The notes: generated from the letters alone by a model not told the origin. Numbered from the stretch's first letter, positions 27,922 to 37,801 are shown. The stretch: 64,000 nt of DNA from Peribacillus frigoritolerans (GCA_030562215.1 JAUPFL010000001.1:3026501-3090500), one strand, 5' to 3'. Made by a program: numbers and translations.

Positions 27922-30296
27922 ATGAAAAAGAAAAAGCATTAACCGGCCTGATGGCTGTGAGTTTACTAACAGTAATTCCGTGGAGTTCTGGACATGCTGA
28001 GAAACCTCAATGGACAAATGTGAATACATATGAGGAACAGGACGGAAGCAAGTTTAATAGCGAAAACTATGACTTTGTGAAATTCTCACAAATTGGTTCC
28101 AAATTAAAAGAGATTGAAAAACTTTCAAACCGTGTGAAAGTTGAAGTCCGTGGAACATCAGCTGATGGAAACCCACTCTACGTTGTCACGATTGCTGACC
28201 CGACAACGCAAGGGAAGTTCGGAAAAGTGAAGGCACTTAGAAAGCAAATGTTTAAGAATCCAGGCAAAGCTCAAGAATGGGTTGCCGATAATCCTGACTT
28301 TAAAGTTCCAATTATGATTAATGGTTCTATTCATGGGACTGAATTTGTCGGAAGTGATGCAATCCTTCAATTAATCGAACGTTTTGCTACCCAAAATGAT
28401 GCAACAACGAAAGACGTTTTAGAGAATAATATTCTTATTTTCAATGTCGTACAAAACCCCGATGGACGTATTGATGCGACCCGCTTTAATGGCGAAGGAA
28501 TTGACATAAATCGTGACTTTATCACCCAGTCGCAGCCAGAAACTAAAGAGATGGTTGAGCTCATTAAAGAATGGAACCCGATGGTGTTCCTTGATACTCA
28601 TGGTTATGTGAAGAATTATCAGCCGAATCTGCAGGGGTTAATTGAGCCTTGTACGCCTCCGCATAATCCTAATTACGAGTATGACTTATACGGAAAATGG
28701 GCCTATAAACAGGCAGAAGCGATGGAAGCGGAAATAATGAAGGATCATGAGAACTATTCAGGATCCTTGTATCAAAACATGAAAGGTACCTATATTCCGC
28801 TGCGCGATGATTCCGCCGGCTGGGATGATTACCCACCAATTTTCACACCAATGTATGCGATGTACCATGGTGCTTACGGTCATACATTAGAAGCCCCAAC
28901 AAATGATTGGGATGGCGTACGATGGATGTATAATTCGATTATGGGGGCACTGAAATTTGCAACAGCTAACAAGCAATCCATGATTACTGATCAAATTGAA
29001 ATTTTTAAAAGAGGAATTAACTTTGACCATCCTTTTCATAAGGAAGGGTTATTTCCAAAAACCTACATACTTCCACTAAACCCTATGGATCCGACTGTTA
29101 CGAATAAGGCAGTAAATCATTTGATCAATAATGATATTCAAGTTGTTCAAGCTGTGAATGCATTTGAAGCGGATGGAGTGTCATATCCAAAAGGAACTTA
29201 TCTCGTTGAGATGAATCAGGCGAAAGCCGGATTAGCAAACACGATGCTCTGGGATGGGGAAGACATCACGAACGATACCCCAGCAATGTACGACATTTCC
29301 GCATGGAGTTTACCGGAGCTTTGGGGATTCGAGGCAGTAGCCACACAAAATCCTATTAAAGTCAATACAACGAAAGTAAACCGGATTACAGGTCAAGGAA
29401 CGGTTTCAGGAAAAGGACCGTTTCTGATTCCGAACAGCTCTGTCCAATCGGTAAATTTAGTAAATGCATTGCTTAAGCAAGGAATACCTATAGTACGTGA
29501 TGCACAAGGCAACTTCTTTGCAAAAGCATTAGCTAATAAGGTATCAGCAGCGGTGAAAGAATCGGGGCTACAGGTTGGGACTGCTGAGGTACCAGCGGAT
29601 GCAGTGGCTGTTACGTCTTTAAAAGTGGCTATATTAAAGGATGGAGGCATGGGTAAACAGAAATCACACGCAGGAACAAAGCTCGCTTTGAAAAGACTAG
29701 GTTTTGATGTGACAGAAGTTACTCCAGTCGAAGTGGCTAAAAATGCCCTTACCGGTTTTGATATTTTTGTCTATAGTGGGACGGAAAGTCTCATTTCTAC
29801 CAACCTATCTGAAGCTAATAAAGAATTTGGATTACAGACCGCCGGGCAATTTAATGCGTTTAAAGACAATGTGACAAGCTTCTTAAATGAAGGAGGCAAA
29901 TATATAGCTGTAGGTGCTGGTGCATCTAGAGCAACTAAGACACTTGGTCTTACAGACGACATCATTAATGTAGGAGGTTCCAACAGTAATGGTATCGTAA
30001 AAGTCGATTATGTGGGAACCGGTTTAACAGCAGGATATGGAGAGGATGATATCGGCTTTGTCTATCGTCCAACATGGTTCACGGGTACGGATAATGATGA
30101 AATCGTTGCGACTTTTGCAGATTCAGATAATTTCTTCGTAGCTGGTCACTGGAAAAATAACATAACCGCCAAGGGCCAAGCCGTAATCGTAAAAGAACAG
30201 AATAAAGATGTGACTCTTATTGGGTTAGAAGCAGGTTTCCGCGACCATCCGGATTACTTGTTCCGTCTTCTATCAAATACAATTTTTGAAAAATAG
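27922..30296 (+). pseudogene. Secreted M14-family zinc carboxypeptidase (frameshift in the signal peptide)
   Basis: The true start is ATG 27922 behind GGAGGTATTAGG; a missing A in the AAAAAG run of codons 4-5 shifts the frame, and correction gives MKKKKALTGLMAVSLLTVIP, a Sec signal peptide. The mature part has the M14 zinc site: NGSIHGTEFVGSD (His, Glu), NPDGRIDATRFNGEGIDINR, FLDTHGYV (His) and the catalytic glutamate in HTLEAPTNDW. The C-terminal 400 residues look like beta-rich and class I glutamine amidotransferase-like domains. At about 791 residues it is a large extracellular peptidase. Confidence 0.88.
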
Positions 30297-30302
30297 TAGA
30301 AA

Positions 30303-30341
30303 TAGCCAGAGCCGGATTCAGCAATGAATCCGGCTTTGGCT
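30303..30341 (+). terminator. Terminator of the M14 peptidase gene
   Basis: TAGCCAGAGCCGGATTCA and TGAATCCGGCTTTGGCTA form an almost perfect 18-bp stem with loop GCAA, just after the stop. Confidence 0.88.
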
Positions 30342-30353
30342 ATTTGAAAAATG

Positions 30354-30535
30354 TTAAACGCTTGCTAATGAGTCTTGAACAAATATCTCAGCAACTGCTA
30401 TATAAATACTTATTACTTTTAAATCATCTGCTGCAAAAACCGCTGAAGGACTTCTATCAAGAAGTAGTTGTTTAGCCGATTGAAAGGCGTTTTCTACCAT
30501 ATCCCCACTATCTATTGAGTATATTAGGTTGTAAA
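30354..30535 (-). pseudogene. C-terminal scrap of a LacI-type regulator
   Basis: One minus-strand frame reads YSIDSGDMVENAFQSAKQLL and then DRSPSAVFAADDLKVISIYI before a stop at 30354. The SAVFAADDL pattern is the sugar-binding core found in LacI-family regulators (usually TAVFAANDL). The DNA-binding half is absent, so this is a truncated remnant. Confidence 0.5.
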
Positions 30536-30726
30536 AAATCTCGCAATATAAGGTTTATTAAGTAGTTTGATGAGTTTATAATTATTGTTCTTATTTACTA
30601 TCAGGTGCGTTAGCTTAAGATCAGAGCTGTCTTTAAGGCGGCTTTTTCTTTATGGAACTAACGGGGGCAAGATAGTTCCATAAGGTGTATAATATTGGAT
30701 ATATATATTTATGGATTAGGAATTCA

Positions 30727-31130
30727 ATGTTTATCAGAGAGGTAAAACCTGAGAATGCTGAAAGTATTGATGTGCTAATGAAGCAAGTTAAAACCGAGGT
30801 TGATTTTATGCTTATGGAACCAGGAGAAAGAAAAGGTTCCCCTGAACAACAATGCAAATGGTTGGAACGAGTGGCGCAGAGAGTAATTCAACGGTACTTG
30901 GTGCAGAACAAGGTGGACAGTCAGTAGGATATTTAGCAGTCATTGGCGGAGATACAAGAAGAACAAAACATTCAGCCTACCTAGTTATAGGTATTTTAAA
31001 GGAATACATAGAGCGTGGTATAGGAACAAATCTATTTCAAAGGTTAGAAGAATGGGCAATAACTCATAGTATCTTACGGTTAGAACTTACAGTGGTCATT
31101 CAAAATGAAGTAGGAGTATCTCTATTAGCT
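30727..31130 (+). pseudogene. GNAT acetyltransferase, frameshifted and truncated by an IS fragment
   Basis: The start MFIREVKPENAESIDVLMKQ and, after a shift at about 30875, GQSVGYLAVIGGDTRRTKHS and LKEYIERGIGTNLFQRLEEW are the beta strands and acetyl-CoA loop of a GNAT enzyme. After ELTVVIQNEVG the coding sequence ends where an IS110 transposase fragment begins on the other strand, so the last helix and strands are lost. Unlike the simple indels nearby, this is a genuine disruption. Confidence 0.75.
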
Positions 31131-31459
31131 ATACCAGGAATAGAGTCTAATTGTTCCACATCTTCTTGATAGGAGCTTACTCTTTCCTCAACCTCTTGGT
31201 CGAGCATCTTGATTTGCTCGATTAAAAAATCAATATGATTTAAAATGGTTTTTAACATGAGGCGTTGATGCGAATTGATATAGCCTTTAAGGGCGAGTTC
31301 CAGTTCATCTTTCTTCTTTTTCATTGTGCGTCGAGCAAAGTTTGCTAGTTTTTCAGGATTTTCTTCTCCTTCGGCAATTGCGTTAAGCATGTCTCGAGCC
31401 GAAACACCCATATCGTCTGAAACCACAGAACCTAGCTTAATATTTGCGCCCTCTAACAC
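31122..31459 (-). pseudogene. Internal fragment of an IS110-family transposase
   Basis: The minus strand encodes about 112 codons (LEGANIKLGSVVSDDMGVSA, a helical KKKDELELALKGYINSHQRL, ending LDSIPGIA) that match the region between the DEDD and serine-containing domains of IS110 transposases. Both ends are cut: the PGIA motif is at the junction with the GNAT gene and the other end abuts the promoter region of the next gene. No flanking repeats are seen. Confidence 0.7.
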
Positions 31460-31482
31460 TTTGTATAGAAAGGGGGATAATT

Positions 31483-31944
31483 ATGTATGTAAGTCAAACC
31501 TGGGATCATGAAGTAATTGCAAAATTAAATCGAAATGTTCACAATCTGCATGCAAAACTATATCCTAAGTATTTTAAGGAATATAATTATAATGCAATGA
31601 AAGAAACCTTCAAAAGTTTGGTTAAAAATAACAGTTTTGTTTTTCTAGTTATAAAAGATCATGAAGTACCAATCGGTTACGCATGGATTGAAATTAAAAA
31701 CTATCCAGAAAGTGCTTTTAAAAATGAGTATAAATCAGTATATGTGCATCAGCTTAATATCGTTGAAAGTCAAGCCCATAAAGGCTACGGTAAAAAACTA
31801 ATGAATGAGGTCTATGAAATTGCTAAAAAGAATGATATAGATTTAATTGAACTGGATTATTGGTTTGAAAACATAGCAGCAAAAGAGTTTTATAAGAAAC
31901 AAAATTTTAAAAAGTATAGGGAGTTTGCATTTAAACAGTTGTAA
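31483..31944 (+). CDS. GNAT family N-acetyltransferase
   Basis: A 153-residue GNAT protein starting at ATG 31483 behind AAAGGGGG. The acetyl-CoA-binding segment is VESQAHKGYGKKLMNEVYEI (R/Q-x-x-G-x-G/A type), preceded by YVHQLNIV and followed by LIELDYWFENIAAKEFYKKQ, the usual last alpha-beta units. The substrate is unknown. The IS110 fragment ends about 25 nt upstream, so its promoter may be altered. Confidence 0.85.
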   Translation: MYVSQTWDHEVIAKLNRNVHNLHAKLYPKYFKEYNYNAMKETFKSLVKNNSFVFLVIKDHEVPIGYAWIEIKNYPESAFKNEYKSVYVHQLNIVESQAHKGYGKKLMNEVYEIAKKNDIDLIELDYWFENIAAKEFYKKQNFKKYREFAFKQL

Positions 31945-31983
31945 ATCCTTTGTAAGACAATTCAAGAGGCTGAAGGAATTAAT

Positions 31984-32010
31984 AAAAAAACCCCGATTCG
32001 GGGTTTTTTT
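31984..32010. terminator. Bidirectional terminator between convergent genes
   Basis: AAAAAAACCCCG ATT CGGGGTTTTTTT: a 5-bp GC stem flanked by A and T runs, so it can end both the GNAT gene and the CotD-like gene. Confidence 0.85.
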
Positions 32011-32020
32011 AATTAATATC

Positions 32021-32314
32021 TTAACATTCTCCTCGAATAACTGGGGGTTGAGGAACTCCACAAACAAAGCTTTGGGAATAACACTCTTTCACGATACTTC
32101 GGGTATGCGGTATATATGTGTTGAAGTGTTTATTCACGGTAGTTGTATGTGTCGGGTGAAAAACTGGAATCACAGTGTTAATGACATTGGTTTTAACATA
32201 TTGCTTGGTCGGGGAGGTTTGAGATGGATTATATTGAGTAGGCATTCTGTGAGGTGGGCAATATTGTGGTGGACATTGACCGCCTTTCGGATGCCTCCAG
32301 GGCTTATTATACAT
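32021..32314 (-). CDS. CotD-family spore coat protein
   Basis: The 97-residue protein is rich in His, Pro, Cys and Asn, with PPQYCPPHRMPTQYNPSQTS and VIPVFHPTHTTTVNKHF. A VxPxxHPxHTTxVNxHxxxxYxPHxxS pattern is the mark of CotD-like inner coat proteins of Bacillus spores. Start ATG 32314 lies behind AGGAGGTG. Expression is expected late in sporulation from the mother cell, but no sigma-K promoter was checked in detail. Confidence 0.85.
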   Translation of the reverse strand: MYNKPWRHPKGGQCPPQYCPPHRMPTQYNPSQTSPTKQYVKTNVINTVIPVFHPTHTTTVNKHFNTYIPHTRSIVKECYSQSFVCGVPQPPVIRGEC

Positions 32315-32449
32315 TTAAACACCTCCTGGATTTTTTTGAAAGTCATTATTAGTTTATGATAATAAATGATAAAGGGACTGGTATAAATGCCTTTATCAAA
32401 TATCCTGGGCATATCAAAATTTTCGCTCATTAAAAAAATTGATTAAACA

Positions 32450-33369
32450 CTAATTTGAACGAATTTGGGCAATCGCTTGACGAACAAATGACTTGTGTCT
32501 TTTCCGCCATTTATTTTCCTTGCTCTTTTCCAAGCCCCATTCAGGAAATGTAGATAACCGTAAGGCGGCAAATAATTGCCAGTAGGGTAAGTTTGTAAAA
32601 TTCACCTCCGGCATCATGGATTTATATTGATTGGTGAAGTCATTCATCGCTTGCATCCCAAAATGATATAAAATTTCGAGTTGACTATTGGCAAGGTCAG
32701 CCAAAGGGTCCCCTAAGCCTGAGTCTTCCCAATCAATGATGGAAACTAGTTTATCCTCTTTCCATAATATATTTCCTGGCCAATAATCGCCATGAAGGAT
32801 CACTTCCTTATTCATGGAACGTAATGGCATGAAAGATTTTAGCAAATCTCTAATCAAGCTAAGATTTAATGTTTCGTCCAGGATTACCCTATCTTTATCA
32901 TTTAACATCTCGATATATGTATTCCCTAATTTAGGCAGGAATGATAAAGCTAGTTTCGCACAATCAACACGGTGGATTTTTGCTAGATTGATTGCCAATT
33001 GTAAGATATGATCATTAAGATTTGAGGGCGTGAATTCTGACTTACCCTCAATAAACTCGATAAGTAAGCATGGCTTGGAAAAATCTCGCAGGATTGCTCG
33101 AAGTTATATGGCATTGGTACAGGCAAGCCGGCAGCTTTCAATATCATTAAGAGCTTGTGTTCATATGCTGCAATATTTGGATTCCGTTTCAAGTCATTAT
33201 CACCATGCTGACGAACGATCATTTTTACGATCCGCCCTGACGATTGTAATATTTCCAGTCCTGTCACCTGTGCAGAAATTCCGCCTATTAATTCCCATGC
33301 ACGAATTAGCTTGTTTCCTTGATCCAACTTTTTGACTAATTGTTCAAATTTTCCATATTCATTTATCAT
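32450..33369 (-). pseudogene. Aminoglycoside phosphotransferase-fold kinase (frameshifted)
   Basis: The kinase of about 305 residues spans two frames (33369 to about 33065, then to 32450). Key parts are KMIVRQHGDN in the N-lobe, VILHGDYWPGNILW with the catalytic aspartate and metal-binding asparagine, and SIIDWEDSGLGDPLADLAN with the DFG-like aspartate. Adding one base in TACTTATC joins SHAYL to IEFIEGKSEF. The substrate is unknown; the family also includes choline, homoserine and macrolide kinases. A single-base error is likely. Confidence 0.82.
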
Positions 33370-33549
33370 ACGATCTTTCTCCTTTTAAAATCCCGTACAA
33401 TGTTTAGGGTTTAAAGTTCACATTATCCATAGGATAAGTGTACAGTTTTTCTATAGCTTTCGAAAAAATTTAAAGAATCCATTCAGCATTTTTTATAAAT
33501 GAAACCCCTAGCTTGTTACACACGTAAAGTAATCTAAACAAAGTGGGGT

Positions 33550-34326
33550 GTGCTGACATTGAAAATAGAAAAATATAAAGTGGAAACACCAAAAGGGACG
33601 CTTCAATATAATATTAGTGGAAACGGCAAACCAAATATAGTTTTGATTAACGGTGGTTCTGGCCCGATAGAGGGTTGGATGAAAATACTGCCGGCAATTT
33701 CGGAGTCATCATCAGTGTTTTCCTATAATCGTTTTGGTGTTGCTGGCAGTGATAAACCTAAGGAAAGCCAAGACGGGTTTAATATTGTAAACACTTTACG
33801 TGAAGTTTTAACAAGCGTGGGATTTGAACCTCCATTCTTATTGGTTGGACATTCGCTAGGCGGCCTATATGCTAATTTATATGCTCGCCTATACCCAAAT
33901 GAAGTGGCGGGAATTGTTTTTTTAGAATCCAGTACCACGAAAGATAGCAGCCTTAATGAATATCAAGGCAAGGCAGTAAAAACCATTAATAAGCTGTTCA
34001 AGCTGTTTGATTCCTTGTCTTCACATCAACAATTCAATGAAGTTAATTTTGTGGAAAAAACTGTTGATCAAATCCATCAAACTGATACATTTCCCGAAAT
34101 ACCTGTATATGTCATTACTGGTGGACAAGAAAATCGAATGATGCCTGAGGAAGTTCGAAAAAAACGACTTGAGAATCAATTGGAATTACTTTCATTGACA
34201 AAAAACAGCAAACACATTGTCGCTGAAAAAAGTGGACATTTTCCGCAATTATCGGAACCGACTATAGTGATTGACTCAATCAAAGAATGTGCAGAAGCAA
34301 TAAATAAAACAAACCTAAACCGATAA
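33550..34326 (+). CDS. Alpha/beta hydrolase family protein
   Basis: The 258-residue enzyme has the nucleophile elbow LLVGHSLGGLYAN (serine at about residue 104), the oxyanion region INGGSGPIEGW, and the histidine in KSGHFPQLSEP near residue 230. The strand before TGGQENRMMPEE is where the acid residue would be. Starts GTG 33550 or TTG 33559 are both possible behind GTGGGGTG. The substrate is unknown; esterase, lactonase or peptidase roles all fit the fold. Confidence 0.88.
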   Translation: MLTLKIEKYKVETPKGTLQYNISGNGKPNIVLINGGSGPIEGWMKILPAISESSSVFSYNRFGVAGSDKPKESQDGFNIVNTLREVLTSVGFEPPFLLVGHSLGGLYANLYARLYPNEVAGIVFLESSTTKDSSLNEYQGKAVKTINKLFKLFDSLSSHQQFNEVNFVEKTVDQIHQTDTFPEIPVYVITGGQENRMMPEEVRKKRLENQLELLSLTKNSKHIVAEKSGHFPQLSEPTIVIDSIKECAEAINKTNLNR

Positions 34327-34512
34327 ATTCAAAGCTTTTGTAAAAGTATTTTTGTTAAAGTGACTTTTTTAAAATCTCTCTATCTCCTTCCATCCCTTTG
34401 TTTAAAGATGGCTTATTCTCCAAAAAACTCCTGATGTGAAAGTTAAAAAATAGAAGAAGTCTTTTTCAAGAAATTCTCGCCCATTGTGCAACTGTCATCA
34501 TATAATGCCATA

Positions 34513-34538
34513 ACACCTTTAAGGGTGTATTTTTTTTG
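34513..34538 (+). terminator. Short hairpin terminator
   Basis: ACACCTTTAAGGGTGT folds to a small hairpin followed by a run of T residues. It lies about 190 nt after the hydrolase gene. Confidence 0.65.
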
Positions 34539-34650
34539 GAACTGCAGCCAAGAAGTAGAATTCTATATTATTTTGAAATTTCTTTAATCCGATAGTTATG
34601 TGTACAAGCATTTGTTAATACGTAACATAAGATTAATAGAGGTGATAGAA

Positions 34651-35337
34651 ATGGTAAAAGTATTTATTGATCCCGGCCATGGCGGTACGGATCCAGGCTC
34701 GGTGGGGAATGGATTGAGAGAAAAGGATTTAACTTTATCCATTGCAACTCGAATCAAAGACATCTTATTAATAGAATATAATAACGTTTCTGTGAAAATG
34801 AGCAGGACCCAAGATACCTACCCCTCCTTAAACGATCGTACGAATGCAGCGAACGCGTGGGGAGCTGACTTTTATCTCTCCATCCACATTAATGCCGGCG
34901 GCGGAACCGGGTACGAGGATTACATTTATACGTCCACAAACCAGATAACGAAAACGTATCAAGATCATATTCATTCAGAGGTCATGAAGCTTATCAACAT
35001 CCAGGACAGGGGACAAAAAACAGGAGATTTACATGTACTCCGTGAAACGGACATGCCTGCACTCCTGACTGAAAATGGATTTATCGATAATGTCAATGAC
35101 GCAGCCAAATTGAAAACGTCATCCTTTATCGAATCACTGGCTCGCGGACATGTAAACGGTTTAGTTAAATGCTTCAATCTTACAAAAAAGTACAGCTGTA
35201 TACCACACTGTCGTTAGTGGGGATACAGTATATTCTTAAGCATTGCTTATGGCAGTACGGTTCAGCAAATTAAAGATTGGAACGGTCTTGACAGTCAGTA
35301 CACCATAACAGTAAACCAGAAATTGCGGGTGAAATGA
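34651..35337 (+). pseudogene. N-acetylmuramoyl-L-alanine amidase with LysM domain (two frameshifts)
   Basis: ATG 34651 (behind GAGGTGATAG) starts an Amidase_3 domain with zinc ligands in VFIDPGHGGTDPGS, GLREKDLTL and YLSIHINAGG, and the catalytic glutamate in LLTENGFIDN. After about 175 residues a shift in the ACAAAAAAG run (35187) and another at TTCTTAAGC (35236) reveal YHTVVSGDTVYS-LSIAYGSTVQQIKDWNGL, a LysM cell wall-binding repeat, ending at 35335. It cleaves the peptide stem from MurNAc. No signal peptide is seen, as in spore-release or phage-type amidases. Both breaks look like base errors. Confidence 0.85.
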
Positions 35338-35396
35338 ATAATTAATAATTGACTGGTTAAATTATTTATAACTTCCAGAAGCAAACCACGCAGTAG

Positions 35397-35424
35397 GCCC
35401 TTCTCAAAAGAGAGGGGCTTTTTT
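35397..35424 (+). terminator. Terminator after the amidase gene
   Basis: GCCCTTCTC and GAGAGGGGC pair around AAAA and run into six T residues. Confidence 0.85.
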
Positions 35425-35606
35425 GGTTCAGGAATATGCATGTAATGAAATAACCATATACATTCTGCCATCCTGATTCGGTCCATTACTTCGATAATAG
35501 CGGTAGAAGTGTAAGGGGCAAATAATTTACACAGAAGGCAAAAGAGGACTTGTGCAATGGGAGTCACTTTCTGTGAGTATATATAATCGCAATTTTCAGG
35601 AAACAA

Positions 35607-35786
35607 GCCTCTGACGGGATTCGAACCTGCACTCCTTTCGTAAGCATAGGCTAGGGGAGAACACGCTTCCCTACGGATTTTCACCTGCCTCAGCGTAATT
35701 GCTTTTCGGTGCTTCTGAAACCCTTACCTTGCGACCCGGTGGCTACAATGTTTTCCGGCGCTCTTCCCTTCTAGAGCTACAGAGGC
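35607..35786 (-). ncRNA. 180-nt tRNA-like RNA with a long insert in the anticodon/variable region
   Basis: Reading the minus strand from 35786: GCCTCTG pairs perfectly with CAGAGGC at the other end (35613-35607), giving a 7-bp acceptor stem. TA at positions 8-9 and GCTC-TAGAAGGGAA-GAGC form a canonical D-arm with the GG and A of the D-loop. The 3' side has the T-arm consensus GGTTCGAATCC. Between D-arm and T-arm lie about 130 nt instead of 30-50, with internal complements such as CCGG/CCGG, CACC/GGTG and TAGGG/CCCTA. No CCA is encoded. A sigma-A promoter sits upstream. It is not a standard tRNA or tmRNA. Confidence 0.65.
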
Positions 35787-35801
35787 AAATACTTATCATC
35801 A

Positions 35802-35830
35802 ATTATAAGATTCTTATATGAGGTTGTGAA
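35802..35830 (-). promoter_or_regulatory. Sigma-A promoter of the tRNA-like RNA
   Basis: On the minus strand TTCACA (35830-35825) and TATAAT (35807-35802) have a 17-nt spacer. The -10 ends 15 nt before the predicted 5' end of the RNA, so transcription would start a few bases upstream of it. Confidence 0.7.
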
Positions 35831-36000
35831 CCGAATATTAAAAATTATGATAATATTATTGCCCAATATAAACAATTTTATTCTTTTGCATGAAAGGAAA
35901 ATATACTGATAGTTTCCAAATACATTCACTCAATGAAATAAGTAATCTGGGGATAACGGATATGATATATTTTAAATCACCGATAGATAATTGAAGGTGA

Positions 36001-36390
36001 TCAATAGCGATTCCGGTTAGTTACGAAAATGATCGTTTTTCCTGAATTCATCAGTAGATGGTCAAAGAAAACTGATTCTGTAGGAATTGTATAAGTTGGT
36101 GATAAAGTTTTCATCGTTTGCGGGAAGTTGTTCGTATAGGCATAATGCCCTGGGGGTATTACGGTATCTTGGTTTCCAAATGGATAATTTTGCAATGAAT
36201 TATTCCACTCACTATAATGTAAGGTATGCTTTTTTACGGGCTGACACACATTTAAATGGATTGTTTGTAAAGACAAATAAAAAAACAATACTAAAAAGCA
36301 CAAACCATGATGGCTTGTACCTAACATGCAACAGCAATTTAGTTGATGAACTGAAGGAATTGAATCTATGTATGGTTGCCCATTATTCAT
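36001..36390 (-). CDS. Possible hypothetical protein
   Basis: A 129-codon frame lies downstream of the CI-like repressor in the same direction. The second half (FPQTMKTLSPTYTIPTESVF, then LLMNSGKTIIFVTNRN) has a protein-like composition; the first half less so. No convincing ribosome binding site or family match. The overlapping plus-strand frame at 36087 is not better. The frame may itself be broken. Confidence 0.3.
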   Translation of the reverse strand: MNNGQPYIDSIPSVHQLNCCCMLGTSHHGLCFLVLFFYLSLQTIHLNVCQPVKKHTLHYSEWNNSLQNYPFGNQDTVIPPGHYAYTNNFPQTMKTLSPTYTIPTESVFFDHLLMNSGKTIIFVTNRNRY

Positions 36391-36428
36391 TTATTTTCCT
36401 TTCCGTAAAGAAACCCTCGAGTTGGATA

Positions 36429-37066
36429 TTAATCGTATATTTTAATGGCTTGAACCACTTTTCCTAAAATACGGACTCTATCATTTTTGATGTTATAGGT
36501 TTTTTCTTCATAAAAAGGATCCGTGCTGCAGGGAGTGAGTGTGATGTTTTCTTCATTGATCTTCACTTTTTGACTGTAGCATCGTGACCATTTACCAAGA
36601 CCACACCAATTTTTCCGTTTTCGACGTAGGTTGTTTTTTCAACGAGAATCAATGATCCGTCTCTGAATTCTTTATTCATGCTATTGCCATTCACTCTAAG
36701 GAAAAAATATTCCTTATCCGATTTAAGCATCGAATTTAATGTCGGCATATAGGCTTCAATATATTCGTTGGTGAAATTAGGCTCTCCAGCAGTGATATTT
36801 CCGTAGACACCAATTAATCTTACATTCTTTTCGTTTAGGAATTCCATTCCAGGATTATTTCTAACGATAGGTGCTCCTTCAATGAGGTGGGATAGCGGTA
36901 TTTCAAAACAAGTGGACATCATGCTTAATTTATCCATTAAAGGTTTATTCCGTCCGGATTCCCAAGCTGATACTGCCGTAGGAGCCACTTTTAATATATT
37001 TGCCAAATCTTCTTGTGTCATTTTTCTTTCTTTTCTTAACATTTTGATCCGTTCACCAATGTGCAT
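36429..37066 (-). pseudogene. CI/LexA-like repressor with S24 peptidase domain (frameshifted)
   Basis: The N-terminal 65 residues are an XRE helix-turn-helix (KMTQEDLANILKVAPTAVSA). The C-terminal half is an S24 self-cleavage domain: the serine in LRVNGNSMNKEFRDG, the lysine in HDATVKKV and a cleavage-type AG pair in ITAGEP. At about 36570 one A is missing from a five-A run; correction adds KINEENITLTPCSTDPFYEE and a tail ending VVQAIKIYD. It faces a Cro-like gene across a shared control region, as in a lysogeny switch, but no other phage genes surround it. Confidence 0.88.
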
Positions 37067-37079
37067 ATTTCTTCACCTC

Positions 37080-37199
37080 TTACTTGAATATACACTATGA
37101 GTGAAAGCGAGTAAACTTAAAGTGCGTGAATTTTGCGAAAAAATGTTGGTAACTATACTTCAAGTGTGATATTATTTTTTTAGATAGGGGTGACAAGAT
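37080..37199. promoter_or_regulatory. Divergent control region of the CI/Cro-like pair
   Basis: Between the two divergent regulators lie several related half-palindromes of the ACACT/AGTG(T) type, for example ACTTAAAGTGC at about 37115 and ACTTCAAGTGTG at about 37158. A similar palindrome (CTACACTTCAAATGTAG) lies inside the Cro-like gene at about 37404. These are candidate operators for the repressor pair. Confidence 0.5.
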
Positions 37200-37565
37200 A
37201 TGACAAGCGTTAAGTTCACACTTAAACAAGCCAGGAAGTATAAAGGATTAACTCAAGATGAAATGGCTAAAGTGCTGAAGATGGCCAAGAGGACTTACAT
37301 TGACTATGAGCAATATAAGATTCCTTTGAGAATCGATAAGGCTTATTTATTTGCTGAATGTGTAGGATTCTCGATCGACGATATCATTTTTTTGACCCTC
37401 AACTACACTTCAAATGTAGTTGAAAGTTCAATTGTACCAGCGTTTCTTCAACATAGTGGCGATTTGGATCCATGCACCCTAACTTTAATAAGACAAGATT
37501 CAAGTTATGATGGAAAGAAGGTGAACAAAGTGGAAAGGGAAATTAATTCTTTTGAAGTTGCATAG
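37200..37565 (+). CDS. Cro-like XRE family regulator
   Basis: The 121-residue protein has an N-terminal helix-turn-helix (LKQARKYKGLTQDEMAKVLK, then AKRTYIDYEQYKI) and a polar C-terminus of unknown role. It is read divergently from the CI-like repressor with 130 nt between starts. The layout is that of a temperate phage switch or an ICE regulator. Start ATG 37200 lies behind AGGGGTG. Confidence 0.8.
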   Translation: MTSVKFTLKQARKYKGLTQDEMAKVLKMAKRTYIDYEQYKIPLRIDKAYLFAECVGFSIDDIIFLTLNYTSNVVESSIVPAFLQHSGDLDPCTLTLIRQDSSYDGKKVNKVEREINSFEVA

Positions 37566-37588
37566 TACATGCTGCCATTAGCACATTT

Positions 37589-37702
37589 GTGAAATACGTG
37601 TTTGTAGTAAAAGGAGTAAAAATCCAAACTTCTTGGGAGTTCTTTAAAAAAGGGCCTGCAAATACTACTGAGGTCCCAATGAATGACAGCCAATTGCTGT
37701 GA
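37589..37702 (+). CDS. Possible 37-residue phage-type peptide
   Basis: GTG 37589 opens a frame reading KYVFVVKGVKIQTSWEFFKK and ending EVPMNDSQLL. The composition is protein-like, but there is no strong ribosome binding site; it may be the tail of a frameshifted gene following the Cro-like regulator. Confidence 0.35.
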   Translation: MKYVFVVKGVKIQTSWEFFKKGPANTTEVPMNDSQLL

Positions 37703-37801
37703 AAGAAATTTATTTACTTAATGTATAGGACGGATTTCAAAACACCATGAATAGGAGCAATTGGACAATGGCAAATTCAAAGGAAAAAGTTAATCTGGAT
37801 G

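Noticed and set aside
35295..35684. 129-codon minus-strand frame across the tRNA-like region
   Set aside because: It covers a terminator and the 3' half of the tRNA-like RNA; composition is not protein-like.
35607..35786. tmRNA or ordinary long-variable-arm tRNA as the identity of the tRNA-like RNA
   Set aside because: A tmRNA would lack a canonical D-stem and would carry a tag ending in ALAA-like residues; a type II tRNA has at most about 25 extra nucleotides, far fewer than here.
36087..36467. 126-codon plus-strand frame
   Set aside because: It lies opposite the C-terminal part of the CI-like repressor and the other minus-strand frame; no start signal.
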